Shown: positions 32,407 through 46,000, numbered from the stretch's first letter. The stretch: 64,000 nt of DNA from Opeltia flavorubescens (GCA_000442125.1 KE546970.1:186001-250000), one strand, 5' to 3'. Notes: generated by a model not told the origin, from the letters alone. Numbers and translations: made by a program.

Positions 32407-34193
32407 TTATGTATGCTTTTCCTTACTTGTACCTGCAGCATCCGGAGAAGGGCGCAAAATTCGATAGCATTCGACGAGGAACTTTCGTTCAAATACTAGC
32501 CTGTGAATTTGTAATTTAGAAACCGAATGCCATCTGCATTTATAGAAGACCATGGTCACGTTGTCACTTACATCGATAATCCAAAGAAACCAGCAGCACT
32601 AATACCACCAGAAAGATGCCATAAACTTGCGCCAAGGTCCTTCTCTATACGGCTCAGGAAGACCGCAGTCGCAGTGCCAGAGATCATGGTCCCAGTACTT
32701 GGCATCACATCCACGTAATTGAGCGTCGCGCCGCGAAGACGGAGGTAACCTCCAACGAACTGCCAGCTCCAGATGATCCGACAAGTCATATTGACAGCGT
32801 TCGCCAGCACCAGACCACGTGCTCCCTGATCCCCTACTTTGAGGACCAAGAATCCAGCAGCAGCGAACGCAGCACTAAATGCAATCATCCATGCCGACTG
32901 TACGCGCAGCTGTGCTGGAGTGGCGGCAGCAGAAACGAAAGCTTCCAGTATCCCATTAATGGCGAGAAGGGGAATATAATAACAGTACGCAGCGAGCACA
33001 AATGGTGCTTCCGAGTCTGACCAACGGATACCGGCAACAAAGCGAAGGAGCAACGGGGAAAATGAAGGACCTATTGTCACTATCACGCTCGAGACGAGGG
33101 AATAAAAACGAAGTAGATTCCGGAGATACATTGCCGCCTCATCCACATGTTTCTTGTCATCCGGTGATCTCAATTCGGCTCCAACAGTCTCTGAAGCTTT
33201 TGTTGTGGTCGTTTGAGGCAGTAGACGGCCAAAGAGAGACCGTGAAGACTCCTCAATCGGCTGGAAGATCATACGAGCAACGAGACCGCCATAGTTGGAC
33301 GCCAATGCATATGCACCTTGAGATTCCAAGGATGTAAAGGCTGCCACAAGAAGAGAATCGCCGGTAGTGAGGATATGCTTAAATATTGACTGCGCGTAGA
33401 TATTCAAAGCAAGATTGAGACGCTGCAACGGGAAGCGACCCCATAGCAACGATGGCGAGGGAGGAAGTATGGGTCTGATGAAGATGGAATACGGACTATG
33501 CGCTTTAAATGGGCCTATGCGTACGAGATAGACAACGTTCAGCACCAAGGCATAGCCAATCTGTCCAACAGCGAAAGGAAGAGCTCCGAGCGCTATGTTC
33601 GTTTTGCTGGACCATACTACGAGTCCGCAAGTAAGCAGACAGCGTGCTAATGTTGCAAGTGACTCGGCTGAGGCACGTATTCCGTAAAATAGTTGTTGCT
33701 GTGCGACGGCGAAGCACGGTTCGCTCAAGAGCTCGAGGACTGCGGCAAATGCATATAGCTTGAGCGACTGTTGTACGGTTGGTACACCAAGGACCAACGG
33801 ATCAGCATTTCGCAAGTAGAGTGCAGCAAATATGAATGCTAATGGCAGTCCCAGTCCGATCGCTATGAAGGAAATATTGACGACCTCTTGAAGTTTCCTG
33901 TCCTGCTTCTGTGGATGCGTGATGCCCTGGAGAGGCCTGTCTTTCTTCGCTGCTTCGAGAACGACAGCTTCGTCTTTATCATCTTGGCGTTGAAGTGCAA
34001 CTCGTAGACTCTCCCGAGCGAAGAAGAGAACAGTGACCGAGTAGAGCTCAAGTTGAGTTGATATGCCCAGAAGCTCAGGCGAAAGGAAGCGAAGTAATAT
34101 TTGGTTGACGATAAATGTCAAAGCCCGAGAACCAATCTGGAGAAGGATGAGATAAGTGGCACCCTTGGTCGACTTTGTCAACAGCGAGGACAT
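32407..34193 (-). CDS. RFT1: RFT1, ER membrane protein for Man5GlcNAc2-PP-dolichol flipping
   Basis: Two exons on the minus strand, 34193-32572 and 32500-32407 with a 71-nt intron, give 571 residues. Without the splice the frame would stop at 32568 and lose the last 31 residues; exon 2 restores a conserved-looking LVFERKFLVECYRIL end. The protein has about 11-13 hydrophobic segments, starting GATYLILLQIGSRALTFIVN and QILLRFLSPELLGISTQLEL, the hallmark of Rft1. Family members are required for the lipid-linked Man5GlcNAc2 precursor to reach the ER lumen in N-glycosylation, although direct flippase activity is debated. A charged lumenal or cytosolic loop lies near residues 70-105. Confidence 0.94.
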
Positions 34194-34468
34194 TATAAAT
34201 ACCCAAAGACTGTCGAGATCTTACTTCTAGGCATTGTCCAAGATCCACGTGCTCCAGATGAGTAAAATCAGGCCGGAAAACGACGTGACAACCATCAGCC
34301 TATGTTTAGACACCTCAAAATGATTTCAATCATTTCAACTTATATTGTCGCCAAGTCATGACATCTACACATGCATCTATTTTACTTTCATGCTATCACG
34401 ACAAGCAAGCAAGCGTCAAGCACAGTTTGACCTCTATATCCCCGAAGACACAGCACCATGGCGCATCT

Positions 34469-37123
34469 CTACACCCGCTTGAAGAAGTACACATATGCAA
34501 ACTTCTTCATCTCCTCAACATCCACGGCCTTTACGACCTTCTCATCGTTATACAAGACCCAGGATTCTGAACCTTCGTCCGGTATATGCTTGCGTATGAA
34601 CGCAACATAATGCCTACACGCTCGTTAGCGCAGATCAGTATAGACTGAAGCATGAAGAAGTACTATCACCTACCCTGCGTGAATGGAAGTACCCTTGTGG
34701 CAGACGATACTCTGTAAGCGGAACTTGGCTGGGAGATCGGAATTGCCCGCCACTGCGTTCGCAGCATTTCCGGCGTCTTCATTTTGAGCATCAGCCTCGT
34801 CTCCAAAGTCACCCTGATCATTAGGATGGCTGAAAACCCAGTCGACTGCGCGATTGACATCCCCGTCGGTTTCTTTGAGAGCCTTGCGGGCCTGGGGGGC
34901 GCTGATGCCCATCGCAGCCATCATCTCTACGCTCTCGTAATCAACCACGGATGATGACTTGCCCGCGGTCGGGGCCTTCAGCTCCAGTGGAGAATCGATA
35001 TCAGGATCCTCCATGTGGGCGAAAAGCCAATTCATAGCAGTGTCTGCATCATCGTTGCCGGTAGCATGCAAAGCTTTCTCGCACCGAACGCGAGGGAATC
35101 CCATCGCTTCTAGCTGTTCTAGAGCAACCTGGTTTGGTATGAACTGAGATGCTATGGCAGAATCTGCCTCCTCCGGCAGCAGTTGTTCCCCATCCTGCTG
35201 GCCTGAGGACATGTATGCATCTAGGTTGAAGGGCTCATCATCGACTATCACAGGCACATCCAGCTTAGTTGGAACCCAGTTCACTAATTCAAACCGTCGA
35301 GCGTTGATAGCCAGTATGTCGGGGAATGTTTTGAATAGTGATCGTTTCGTAAATCCGGCTTTACTTTTACACGCAGGACAAGTGAGCTCAACCTCCTCAG
35401 CTCCAGTAAAGATATCAAGACACTCCTTGAGAGTGACAGGCTCAAACTCGTCCTTTGGCTTCTCATCCGATTCGTCACTATTGATAACCCGCAACTTCCG
35501 TCGAACAGGTACCGGTATGGTAATGTTATCCTGTTCATCAGAGCGATACCGGACGGCGTTGCACGAAATGCATTGAAGTCGCTGCTCCATTACGAACCGG
35601 AATGCTCTGACGGGATCTTGCGTAGGTGCTGTGTGGGGTGAACGGGAAACAAGCTTCAAAAGGTGAAGGAGGAGTTCGAAAGCATCCTGCTGCCGCATAG
35701 TCGAGAATTCTTCATGACCGCGGCCGATCAAATGCTTGAGCATAGCTGGAGCGAGACCTTTTTGGTGAGGGACATAAGGGGAATCCTCTGATGCTATGAC
35801 ATCCGTGTCAGGGTAAGAGTAGCGACCTGAGAGCAATCCGTCTGCTATTTTCCTCAACTGGGTCTCCAAGTCTTCTGCTGGGTTCGAGGTTGGTGGCGGA
35901 GGGTCTTGTGGATGGTAGTATCTGGTTGCGAAGGCGGGCATTGAGAACAGGCATTGTAACACGCTGGCTAAGTAGCAGCTGTTACCCAAGTTTTTGAGCC
36001 CAGTAAATCCTTCACCGAAAATGGGTTTGAGCTCTTTCCCATCTTCAGTCGTCATTGAGAATTCCCACTTCAGATTCTGCTCGATCTGCATCTCTGTGAG
36101 ACTCTTTTCGGTCTTTTCCCGCTCGGCGATGTTGATCCCCCAATGAGAAAGATGTGCAGCCAGTTCCGGATCCGTACGCTCTTCGTTACACGCGTAGCAA
36201 TAGATATCAGCCGTTCCATCAGGGGTAATCGAACCAAGCTTGACGGCGACAGCATGCGATGTTAGCTCTGTATGCTTCAAGCCGTGACTGTTCCCACCAA
36301 CGCCACCGAATTGTTGTCGACCACACCCGAGGTTCCCGCATTGTAGACAGAGCCAGAGATTCTCTTTCAAGTCACACATCGAGCAATGGCCTAGATCTTT
36401 GTGCAGAGTCAGCTTACGGTACCACGAAGCAGCCTGTGTGACTGACCCTGCGACTCAATCTGGCGAGGTGGCCCTTGTTCTAAGCATAAGGTGTGCTCGC
36501 ATGGTGTGATCTCTTGCTCCCAGGCCTGCACCTCTGCTTGTCGTGCGAAAGTATTCGCCTTCAGGACGCCGTCTACCACAGCTGGGAGCTTGCCGCTCAT
36601 CTGGTCCACACCTTCGACCCCACACTCGTAACAGCGTACCTCGGTCTTGGTGTCATATCGGTCTTCCTCGGTTTCTGCAGCTATTGCGAGCTTTGATATT
36701 TTCTGAGGAGGTTCGTCTCGCTATTTCGAAAGCAGTGAGCGTTTGTTATCCACGTGACTTATGACGCTGTGACTTGAGCTACCTTGGTCTTTTTTCTTGA
36801 TCTTTGTATGTTGAGCACCAAAGGATGCTTTGATGAATGATGGTGGAGTCCGGCATGATCTCTGTCCGAGCAGCAGCCTCCATTGAAGCAATAGAGGCAT
36901 ACGTTGAGTCCGGTGGGGTCATCCTGAAGGAATAGGTTAGAGAGATGGGGGGTGATGTGGAGGAAATAGGAATCGAACAATAGAATCAAAGCATTGGGTA
37001 CAATCCTCGCGGTAGACTGACTGTGCTGGTGTTGGTGCCCGTAGCTCTACCGGTTAGTCAGTATCGATTAATCTGTGGTACTGAAGAAGGTTTACCCGCA
37101 GAGTCCGCATGCTTACAAGCCAT
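34469..37123 (-). CDS. UBP14: Ubiquitin carboxyl-terminal hydrolase 14 (USP5/UBP14 type)
   Basis: Six exons on the minus strand: 37123-37096, 37046-36979, 36923-36783, 36720-36447, 36390-34674 and 34613-34469, giving 790 residues. The N-terminus reads [20 protein letters not shown] and carries a variant zinc finger ([10 protein letters not shown]), then the ZnF-UBP that grips a free ubiquitin C-terminus ([20 protein letters not shown]). The peptidase has catalytic Cys308 in [12 protein letters not shown] and the His box [11 protein letters not shown], formed across the last splice. Two UBA domains sit between ([40 protein letters not shown]). The enzyme disassembles unanchored polyubiquitin chains and so supports proteasome function. 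Yeast Ubp14 is 781 residues. Confidence 0.95.
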
Positions 37124-37379
37124 TATGGCAGTGTCTAGTTCGATTGAAGAATGCAATTGGTAACAGAAGGTATCATAAAGTGTGGCAGAGATTATTTGAC
37201 CTAAGTTTCGGGCTGTTGCCTTACAATCATTGAATCTTCATTCATCTACAAACATACCCACATAAGTGACTCTTGAACCGTTGCTTTGAGACCACTAAAG
37301 TGTAAAGAGCCCAAGCTTTGACGCATCATTCTTTTTGTGCCGCTGCTAGAGAAAGGCATTGTTTCATTACATGAGTTCA

Positions 37380-38823
37380 TCAGTGAGATTTCAACCAAGA
37401 CAACATTTGCTCATATGCCGCCTTTTGCGCTTCCTGTATTTTGACATCCTCATATTGTCCCACTACAGCGAAGCCTGTAAAATTATGAGCGAACAATAAC
37501 TTCAGTTAATTCATGGATACTGACCATGTGGGACACCTGGAAAGACTTGAATCTCATGGGGTTTTTCGTTATCTACTAAAAACTTCTGTCCCTCTGCTCG
37601 AATATCGTCGGGGAATAATTGGTCATTTTCTACCATGATATCAGTCTCGGACCAGGACGAGCCAATAGAGCAATGGGGAACTTGAAGCTTCGCGATGCTA
37701 AGGGACCCGAAAAGAATGACTCAGATGATCATACCTGTGCAAACCAGGGAAACCGGCACCTCGATGCCTTCGATGTCCTCTTTCGTGATCAATGTCCCTG
37801 GAGAAGCTTAGTCTGCGCTTTTCCAATCTTCACTGAGAGTTCCGAACCATGGGCGATCGCCCCTGCCTTGATCTGCGGTCCCCTCTTAATAACGCCTTGT
37901 TCCTCGTCTTTTGTAGCTTGACCCTTCGCCACCGTGTCTGGCAATTCGGATCCTAGAAGAAGCACATATTTCCCTCCGAAGCAATATCCAACGGCGTATA
38001 TTCCATCCCCGTTGGCAACCGCATCTGCAAACTCATCCTTTATCCCCTCGATTACTTTGTGTAACAGAGGTAGGACCTTCTCTGGTGTATGTCTGGCAAG
38101 CCACATGTCGATCATGAAAGATTTGGCGGTCTCTGCCATTCCTATCTTGACTTTTTCTATCATCGAAGGATTCGAATCAGAAGCAGCATTTGGGTCGGTA
38201 GTGGTGTTTTGGAACGAATCACCAGCGAACCTTCAAAAATCTTAGAAGCATGCACAGATGAAAGGAGTAGTAGAAGATCCATACTGATCTGGCATGACCA
38301 CCACAAAGCCTTCGCTGGCATATTTGTCTGCTTGTAATTGGTTGTTCTTGGAATGTATGCCGGTGGCATTGCTGAGGAAGAGTAATAATTTGGAAGGCAG
38401 ATGTGGATAGTCACTGGGTTTCGTAATGTACACCTAGTTGAATCATTGGCTTCGGACCATGAAACATGACGGACTGACTTACATCGATGTCGGCGATCTT
38501 CGAGATGTCCTAGTAGGCTTCAATTAGAATTGACATCGTCTTCCTCGAGTATTGATCGTGGTCTCACACCACTCGGAGTATCACCGGCGGCTTTTAATGA
38601 TTTCAGTCACCATCTCGAATAGCAGTCGAAGAGGCTGATCGCTCACGAGATGGTCTATCAGTCACACAGTGCTCCTTTATGTCCGGTCAGTTGTTTCTCT
38701 CCTTGGATGAAGGCTATTACATACCCCCATGCTGGCGCCCTTTTGAGCTGGAGTATCTCCAGGCACCATACTCTCCTGAGCATCGCTCTCGGGCGCTTTG
38801 GTCGCTACCTCGTTGTCTGCCAT
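37380..38823 (-). CDS. Dienelactone hydrolase-family protein
   Basis: Nine exons on the minus strand: 38823-38725, 38674-38647, 38590-38568, 38509-38483, 38433-38285, 38230-37848, 37797-37735, 37629-37525 and 37474-37380; eight introns of 49-105 nt give 323 residues. Exons 2-4 are micro-exons of 28, 23 and 27 nt that encode HCVTDRPSPAGDTPSGDISK and KIADID. The alpha/beta-hydrolase triad of this family is present: Cys192 in GYCFGGKY, Asp260 in ENDQLFPDD and His292 in GVPHGFAV. Substrate is unknown; fungal members hydrolyse lactones or carboxymethyl compounds. The short exons make naive frames look broken, but the spliced reading is intact. It is head to head with RFA1. Confidence 0.88.
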
Positions 38824-39037
38824 GATGAACCGTAGGTAATGACAAGGGATAGGTGCATCAATGTAAATAAAGAACGTTGGCTGTCCTTTAGGCAGTCGCA
38901 ACGGCGCCAAGCCAGCCCCGCTGCCGTCACCGACCCACTCAACGCGCCCTACGCGTCTTCTGCCTCCACTGTTCCTTTCACAGTGAACAAAAATTTTCCG
39001 CATTGCCTCTCATAGCCGAAGAACATCTTTCGCTACC
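38824..39037. promoter_or_regulatory. Shared head-to-head promoter (dienelactone hydrolase-like / RFA1)
   Basis: 214 bp between divergent start codons must contain both promoters. No MCB-type ACGCGT cell-cycle box in perfect form is seen, though GACGCG-like words (CTACGCGTC at about 38950) come close. Confidence 0.5.
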
Positions 39038-41121
39038 ATGGCAAATAATCCTGCGTCTCATGTCAGTCAAGGATCACTTAAGTACGTATTGTTTAGAACT
39101 AGCTGTTCCTCTACTGAGAGTATCGTCTAGGGCAGTCTTTGAGGGCAACACTGTTACCAGCCCAGTCTTACAATGCGTTCAAGTCAAGCCACTTGCTGGT
39201 GGACAAGCCGGTCCAGAACGCTTCCGGGTCGTATTCAGTGACATTTCAAATTTTGTTCAGAGCATGCTGGCAACTCGTATGGTTTCGCCTGGTCTGAATT
39301 GGAACAGTGTGCTAATATCATATAGAGGTCAATCACTTCGTTCACGATAACAAATTAAGGAAAGGTGTCTTCGTCCGCTTGAAATCATTTCAAACTAACA
39401 CAGTCAAGAACAAAAAGTAAGCCAATAGTGGTACGTCCGACCGACTGAGCTGATCACTTTACAGGATTATCATTGTTCTGGACCTCGAGGTCTTGGAAGA
39501 ATTAGGAGAATGCGAGAAAATTGGCGTTCCGCAACCATTAGAATCCAAAGCCGACGATGTCCAGCCGCAATCGACAACCATCCATACAGGAGGCTTCTAT
39601 GGGAATAATGCTCAAACGGCAGTCAAGCAGGAGCAGTCTCTTCCGTCCAGAACAAACGCGGGTGGTACCTCGGCCATTAAATCCTCCCCCCATCATGCCA
39701 ACATCTACCCTATCGAAGCTCTATCCCCGTACGCACATAAATGGACCATCAAAGCTCGCTGTACCAACAAATCAGACATCAAAACATGGCACAATAAGAA
39801 CGGTGAAGGAAAATTATTCAGCGTCAACCTTCTGGATGAAAGTGGCGAGATCAGGGGCACAGGTTTCAACGATCAATGTGATGCACTTTACGAACTGTTT
39901 CAAGAGGGTGGAGTCTACTACATCACGAGTCCGTGTAGGGTCCAAATGGCGAAGAAACAATTCAGCAATCTGAACAATGATTACGAGCTCACCTTTGAAC
40001 GTGATACGGTAGTGGAGAAGGTTGGTCTCAGTTCTTGTGAAGTAAGCTTCGAAGGGCTGACATTGGAAATCTAGGCCGAAGAGCAAAGTGATGTTCCTCA
40101 GGTTCGCTTCAACTTCACCAGCATCGGTGACCTCCAAACAGTCGAGAAGGATACTACAATCGACACTATCGGTATCCTGAAAGAAGTCGGCGAGACCTCG
40201 CAGATAGTATCGAAAACTACCAGCAAACCATATGACAAGCGTGAACTTACGCTTGTCGACAATTCGAATTTCTCTGTTAGACTCACGATATGGGGAAATT
40301 CTGCTACGACATTTGACGTCCAGCCCGAATCGGTCGTTGCGTTCAAAGGTGTCAAAGTGTCGGATTTCGGTGGACGGAGTTTGAGTTTGCTTAGCTCTGG
40401 TTCAATGACAGTGGATCCGGATATCGACGAAGCACACAAGTTGAAAGGTTGGTATGATGCTCAGGGCCGCACAGACACATTCGCGTCACACGCGAACATG
40501 GCGGGTTCGATGGGTGCGGCGGGTGGCCGGATGGATCCTATAAAGACAATTCTACAAGTCAAGGAAGAGAACCTTGGGATGTCAGAGAACACGGACTATT
40601 TCACCACAAAAGCAACTATCATCTACATTAAGCAAGACAATGTTGCATACCCAGCATGCCTGTCCCCGGACTGCAACAAAAAGGTCATACAAGTTGACGA
40701 AGGAGGTTGGAGATGTGAAAAATGCGACAGAACGCACCCGAAGCCCGAGTACCGCTATATAATGACCGTCAATGCTTGCGACCATACTGGACAGCTTTAC
40801 CTCAATTGCTTTGATGATGTCGGCAGACTGATAACAGGCATGAGCGCTGACCAATTGATGGAGATGGCAGAGGACGACTTGAAAGCTTCAGGGGATATCT
40901 TTCAGGATGCGATGTGCAAGACCTGGGTTTTCAGATGCCGAGCTAAGATGGACACTTTCCAAGATCAGCAGAGGTAAGTAGCTAGAATATTTTTTTTCGC
41001 CATTGGTTCTTGCTAATACTTTGGTAGAGTACGGTATCAGGTTTCGAGCGCAACCCCGATTAATTATGCTGCTGAATGTAGCAAGCTTGAGGATATGATC
41101 AAAATGTACAGCATGGAATGA
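39038..41121 (+). CDS. RFA1: Replication protein A large subunit (RPA70/Rfa1)
   Basis: Six exons, 39038-39081, 39131-39276, 39326-39416, 39465-40020, 40075-40973 and 41028-41121, give 609 residues (yeast Rfa1 is 621). The N-terminal OB fold (RFRVVFSDISNFVQSMLAT) is split by three early introns. A linker follows, then OB folds A and B (WTIKARCTNKSDIKTWHNKN; LVDNSNFSVRLTIWGN) and the C-terminal fold with a CX4CX13CX2C zinc site from Cys474 (CLSPDCNKK...WRCEKC). RPA coats single-stranded DNA in replication, recombination and repair. All introns are 48-54 nt. Start MANNPASHVSQGSLK is the first ATG of the first exon. Confidence 0.96.
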
Positions 41122-41789
41122 GGACATTGACTCATGTTGGGGTATCGATGTCTTATGATACGGGGAAAAGGGGCTTTATCACTCGAGATGAAAGAATATG
41201 GTAATTCTCGCAAGCGTCCGCATTATGGTCTATGTCTTGTCGAAAAGTATCGGTATAATGCTATTAGATAGCTTGCACCGAGATATCCTCCAGCGAAAAT
41301 ATCTGCTGGCTATCGAGTATCGTCTAATCGATACCCTCAGAAGCTTTCTTGTGTCAGGTTTGCTGTCATCCCACTCCTCTTTTGCATCCATTCCTGCATA
41401 CTTATCAGGATCATAATTCCCCTCATGGATATCAATTGGACTTTAGACAATAAGTCAAGCACTATTTTTAACTGGGCAGGGTGTATACAACCCCGCGCGT
41501 AGTGGTTGAGTATCACTGACATCATGTTCCGGAGATGCCGCGACATGTTATATCCTACGAAGCAGAGCATGAGCCTATGTATGCTTAGAATCCGCAGGAA
41601 CTTTGATAGTATTGGGGAAGTCGAGGATTCCGTCATAGGGATTGAAGGCTACTAGTCATTGCTGTTCAATCAACAGCCTCAAATTACTCGTTCATCTCCG
41701 TACTTAAATCTTCCAGCGATTGAAGCATCGTACTTCGTCTCCCACTTTTTTTTTCTTATTTTTAGTCGCCAGGTAGAACAGAAAACGAC
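41122..41789. other. Intergenic region
   Basis: A 668-bp gap between two plus-strand genes. Short frames are unconvincing; it should hold the RFA1 3' end and the promoter of the quinone reductase gene. Confidence 0.5.
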
Positions 41790-43088
41790 ATGGCGGAAGA
41801 AACAATGCGGGCAGTCGGTATGTAAACCTCCAAAAAATGGTTCTCTATATCGCCATCCCTCTTTCCTTAACCGCACAAACCACAAACCTTAAAACATCTC
41901 AAACCCCCATACATGAGAAAAGAAAATCTAATCCCCCCCTTCCCCATCCAGCAATCCACTCCACCACCGGCCCCGCCTCCTCCCTCCACATAACCTCCAT
42001 CCCCAAGCCCACCCCCACACCCACATCCGCCATAGTAAAAATCCACGCTTTCGGCCTCAACAGAATGGATCTCCTGCAACGAGAAGGTCATTACCCTGTC
42101 CCGCCACAAGCGCCTTCAACGCTTGGTGTTGAGTTTTCAGGGGTGGTGGAGAGTGTCGGGGAGAAAGGCGAGGAGTTTAAGAAAGGGGATGAGGTTTTTG
42201 GGTTGGCGTATGGGGGGGCGTATGCGGAGTTTATTCGTGTGTCGACGAGGATGCTTATGAGGAAACCGGGGGAGTTGAGCTGGGAGGAGGCGGCGGGGAT
42301 TCCGGAGGTTGGTTTTGCTATTTCTTTCGTTCGTTGGTTTGTTCGTCTTTGGTGATATGTTTGTTTTTGCTTTTTTTCCTTTTCGTACTTTGTTTCTGGT
42401 GTACCATTTGATGCAAGAGTAGTGAGTGGCTGTGACTAAATGTGTCAATGCGATCTCACAGACCTGGATAACAGCCACGCAAGCAATGTACCTAGTCGGA
42501 GAATTCGCGCCCGGAAAAACGATACTCTGGCACGCTGGCGCATCATCAGTATCCATAGCCGGCATCCAGCTCTCCAAAGGCGATCATGCCGGTGCAATCT
42601 TCGTCACCGCCGGGTCGCAGGAAAAGATCGATTTCTGCGTCAAAGAACTCGGCGCCACAGCGGGCTTCAACTACCACACACAGGATTGGGCGAAAGAGAT
42701 TCTCGCTGCGACGGACGGCAAGGGCGTCGATATCATCGTCGATTTCATCGGTCAGAACTATTTCCAAGGAAACCTTGATGCCGCGGCTCGGGATGGGCGG
42801 ATTGTACATTTAGGTGCTATGAGCGGGACGAAGTTGGCTGCTGGAGTTGATATCGGGGCGTTTGTAAGGAAGAGGTTGAGGTTCGAGGGCAGCAGCTTGA
42901 GAAGTCGGGACGAAGATTATCAGGGGAAATTGAGGAATACGCTGGTGGAGCATGCGTTGCCGTTGTTAAAGAAGGGGGAGATGAAGGTGTATGTGGAGAA
43001 GGTGTTTCCGTGGGAGGAGATTGTAGCGGCGCATGAGTTGATGGAGAGTAATCAGACGAAGGGAAAGATAATTTGTAGGATTGGGTGA
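41790..43088 (+). CDS. NADPH:quinone reductase, zinc-independent MDR family (PIG3/zeta-crystallin-like)
   Basis: Three exons, 41790-41817, 41952-42307 and 42462-43088, give 336 residues. The 28-nt first exon encodes MAEETMRAV and the splice yields AIHSTTGPASSL. The GroES-like half includes HAFGLNRMDLLQREGHYPVP and LGVEFSGVVESVGE; the Rossmann half contains AGIPETWITATQAMYLVGEF (across the second splice) and LWHAGASSVSIAGIQLSK, a variant of the nucleotide-binding glycine motif. There are no zinc-ligand cysteines of the alcohol dehydrogenase type. Introns are long (134 and 154 nt). Likely cytosolic one- or two-electron reduction of quinones or enones; substrate unknown. Confidence 0.92.
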
Positions 43089-46000
43089 ATGTAATTGTGT
43101 TGTATGAGAGAATCCTCAGCTACCAGATAAGTGGGACCAGACAAAATCTGATAGGAAAGCTGGCGACATTTCAATTTACAGTAGGAAGTAGGTAAGGAGG
43201 AGAAAGGAAGGATTGAATGAGGACTGTTGGATGTTTGTAATGAGAAGAGTACATTTATGGATTGATGCCTACAGGTGATATTTGTTTGGGTTTGGTTTAA
43301 TTTTGATGAGACCTATGATCAAAGAGATGTTTAAATCAAGATAGTAACAAGCGAGTCTATCATGCCTTGATCCTCTACAATAAGGTGCTTAAACTTCTTC
43401 GTTACGAAAAATACCACTAGATCAAGACTTTTCAATGTGTCTCACTGTGAGATACGTTCTTGACGAAGTTGAGGGGTATACAATTTCTTCGATTCTCCGG
43501 CGGTTGGCATTGATATGGTATATATATCGTTGAATCAAGGCGTTTGATGACTTCTGCCTATTGAGCGCTCATACATAGGTTTAACTCCAAGGTAGAAAAA
43601 TATATACGATTATGCAGGTGTAGGATATATTTAAAGCACTCGAAGATGGTGGAATTGATACTTGCATCAAATCCGATTCTCTGCGGCCGTGGATAGGATC
43701 GTTCTTTAGTCTACCAGAGGCAGAAGACGAAAAGGCAAAGGGTGAAAATCAACCCGGGTTGGCGGAAGGCATGGCTGGCCGCTTGAGCTGCTGCCTTCCA
43801 TCCATCCACGGCCAATCTACGAGATTTGACAGCGCGGCTAGGGATAGACGAGATGCAGGGTGCCATAAAGATGTGTCATAACTTCCAGTCATAACAACCT
43901 TGAACGGAACAACAACGAAAGGATCAATAGAAGTATATATGCAATGCGGCACGGAAAGCAAGGAATACCACATCTGACCCGACATGACAGCTCAGACCAG
44001 CAGCTGGCGGCGACGAGCACGGAGCCGGAAGCAAGGGGCCGGCCGTTTCGTTCGTTGCTAGTCCCAGTTCCAGGCGACTGAGATGGAGAGTAGGCGCCGC
44101 ATCGGCCGAATGCAGTGGTACCACTTCGCCTACGGATAAGGGCAGGAGATGTCAAGAGCTGAATGAGTGGAAGGGAAAGGGATGCCAAGAGACCTTTATG
44201 CTCAGCCAGTCAAGCCACGGAAGACTCGGAGGATTTCGTAAGTTGCTGATGACTGGCAGGAGAATGACACCAGGGATCTAGACCATTATGTACCAACTTG
44301 CTTATCTGAGCCTCCCTTAGCCTCTCCCAAAAATCTGATAGCCGGTAGACGGAGCTCGCTAAAAAACGACCTTCTCAACTTGCTGGAACAGGATGGATGC
44401 AGACAACATGGACAAAGCACGTGCCTAACTCGCAATGCACCCATCAGCCGTTGGGATCATTGGTCCATGTTGGCTGCAGAGGTGTGTATGATGTGGCCTG
44501 GCAGGGTTCCCCAGGAAAAGCGAATCTCGGATCTCACCAGCACGAGCCGTTCCCATGCGACATCGGTGACCACTGGACTATTTTCAATACCAGCATTCAT
44601 AGAGTATTCCGTGGAAGTAGGCGTTTCACCGCACCATAGGCTGGGAGTTCGGGAAGAGTCGGGTAGTGGACAAGACAGCTGCAAGAAGCCTATTCAAACT
44701 TCATAGTCAGAAAACTTGTTGGTCTTTACGAACAGAGGAATACTCATCTCGCTTCAGCTTGACCTATGGCTGTCAAAAGTCGATACGGGAAAGGGTCAGA
44801 TCGGTGGATCAGGTTCAAAAATGGATAGCGTCATGAGAGAGAGGTGCCGTTGGGAGCCTCTTGGCATTTGCTGCCACTGAAAGATAAGGAATTCATCAGC
44901 CAATCAAAATCAACTATCAGAAAGAGATCGGCCATGAATTTGCTGGCCTCGTCTTAAAATATGGAATCCATTTCTTGTCAGTATCAAACCCGGACCGGAA
45001 ATTGCCATGACCTAGAAGCACCTGTCGCTTGATTCACTTGATCATCCTATTATTATTCGATATTGTAGATGTGTAGGGCGCGTAGGGCATAACAACACAA
45101 TCCACACACACGCTAAAGCCCTTATCTCTATCTCCTCGCTTCTTCTTTCTTTTACCCCAATGTCTTAGCAACCTGGATACTCCCCACGCCAGCTGGGATA
45201 CTAAGCGGACAGCGGTAAAGCAAGCTGATCCCAGAAGCAGAGCGAGACGCAAGTCAGTCCCACGCGGCCCCAGTGGGAAGGAACCCTTACCAATCCGAGG
45301 TCCCGACAAATCGTAGACGAAAGCACCACTTCGTACCTTGATGCTTAGCCGAATGCCACATTCCAGATGCGAACAGACAACTCAGATTTGCACCGGCTCC
45401 AATCACCGGAATCGAAACCGAAAGCATCCATGACTTCTTTGTCTCATTCATCCCTTCCCTCGCACCTGCCTCCCAGTATGAGTTTGAGAATTAGAGGGTG
45501 TCAACCAGGGTTGAGTAACCGGCACCATTTCTTTTTAGTAACATGGTATCATCCTGCATCTCTAGGCAGACAGAAGGCGTCAAGCCAGCTTTATTCCCAC
45601 GCATTGTCCTAGCTCCCGAGACCCACTCCTTTCGCCCATAGTTGGCCCCAGCTTTTTCAATATGGGATTTGAGACTCTAAATGAAAAGGATGGGGGGCCC
45701 GTCGTCAGTCTAAGTGGTTAGGTCAACATCGTTCACGGCTGAATCGGTCTATCAACCATACGCTGCAGATAAGCAACTTTCGCCGGCCCGACCAATCACA
45801 TTCACCGACAGGGTGAAGCAAAGAATTCCGACCATCTGCGTCTGACATACAAGTACTCTCATCTACCCTACACATTCTTTTGAACTTGATTCCGGGGTTT
45901 TGCAAATTTCTCGTCCTTGTCTGCGCCTTTTCACCTGGTGAAGCAACCTTTCTTCCGGTTGCGCCCGAGCCACTTCCATCTTGCCGTCATCGCTGCTGAT

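Noticed and set aside
38480-38830. Apparent frameshifts and stops in the dienelactone hydrolase gene, suggesting a pseudogene
   Set aside because: Short introns at 38675-38724, 38591-38646, 38510-38567 and 38434-38482 remove every break and restore a continuous protein.
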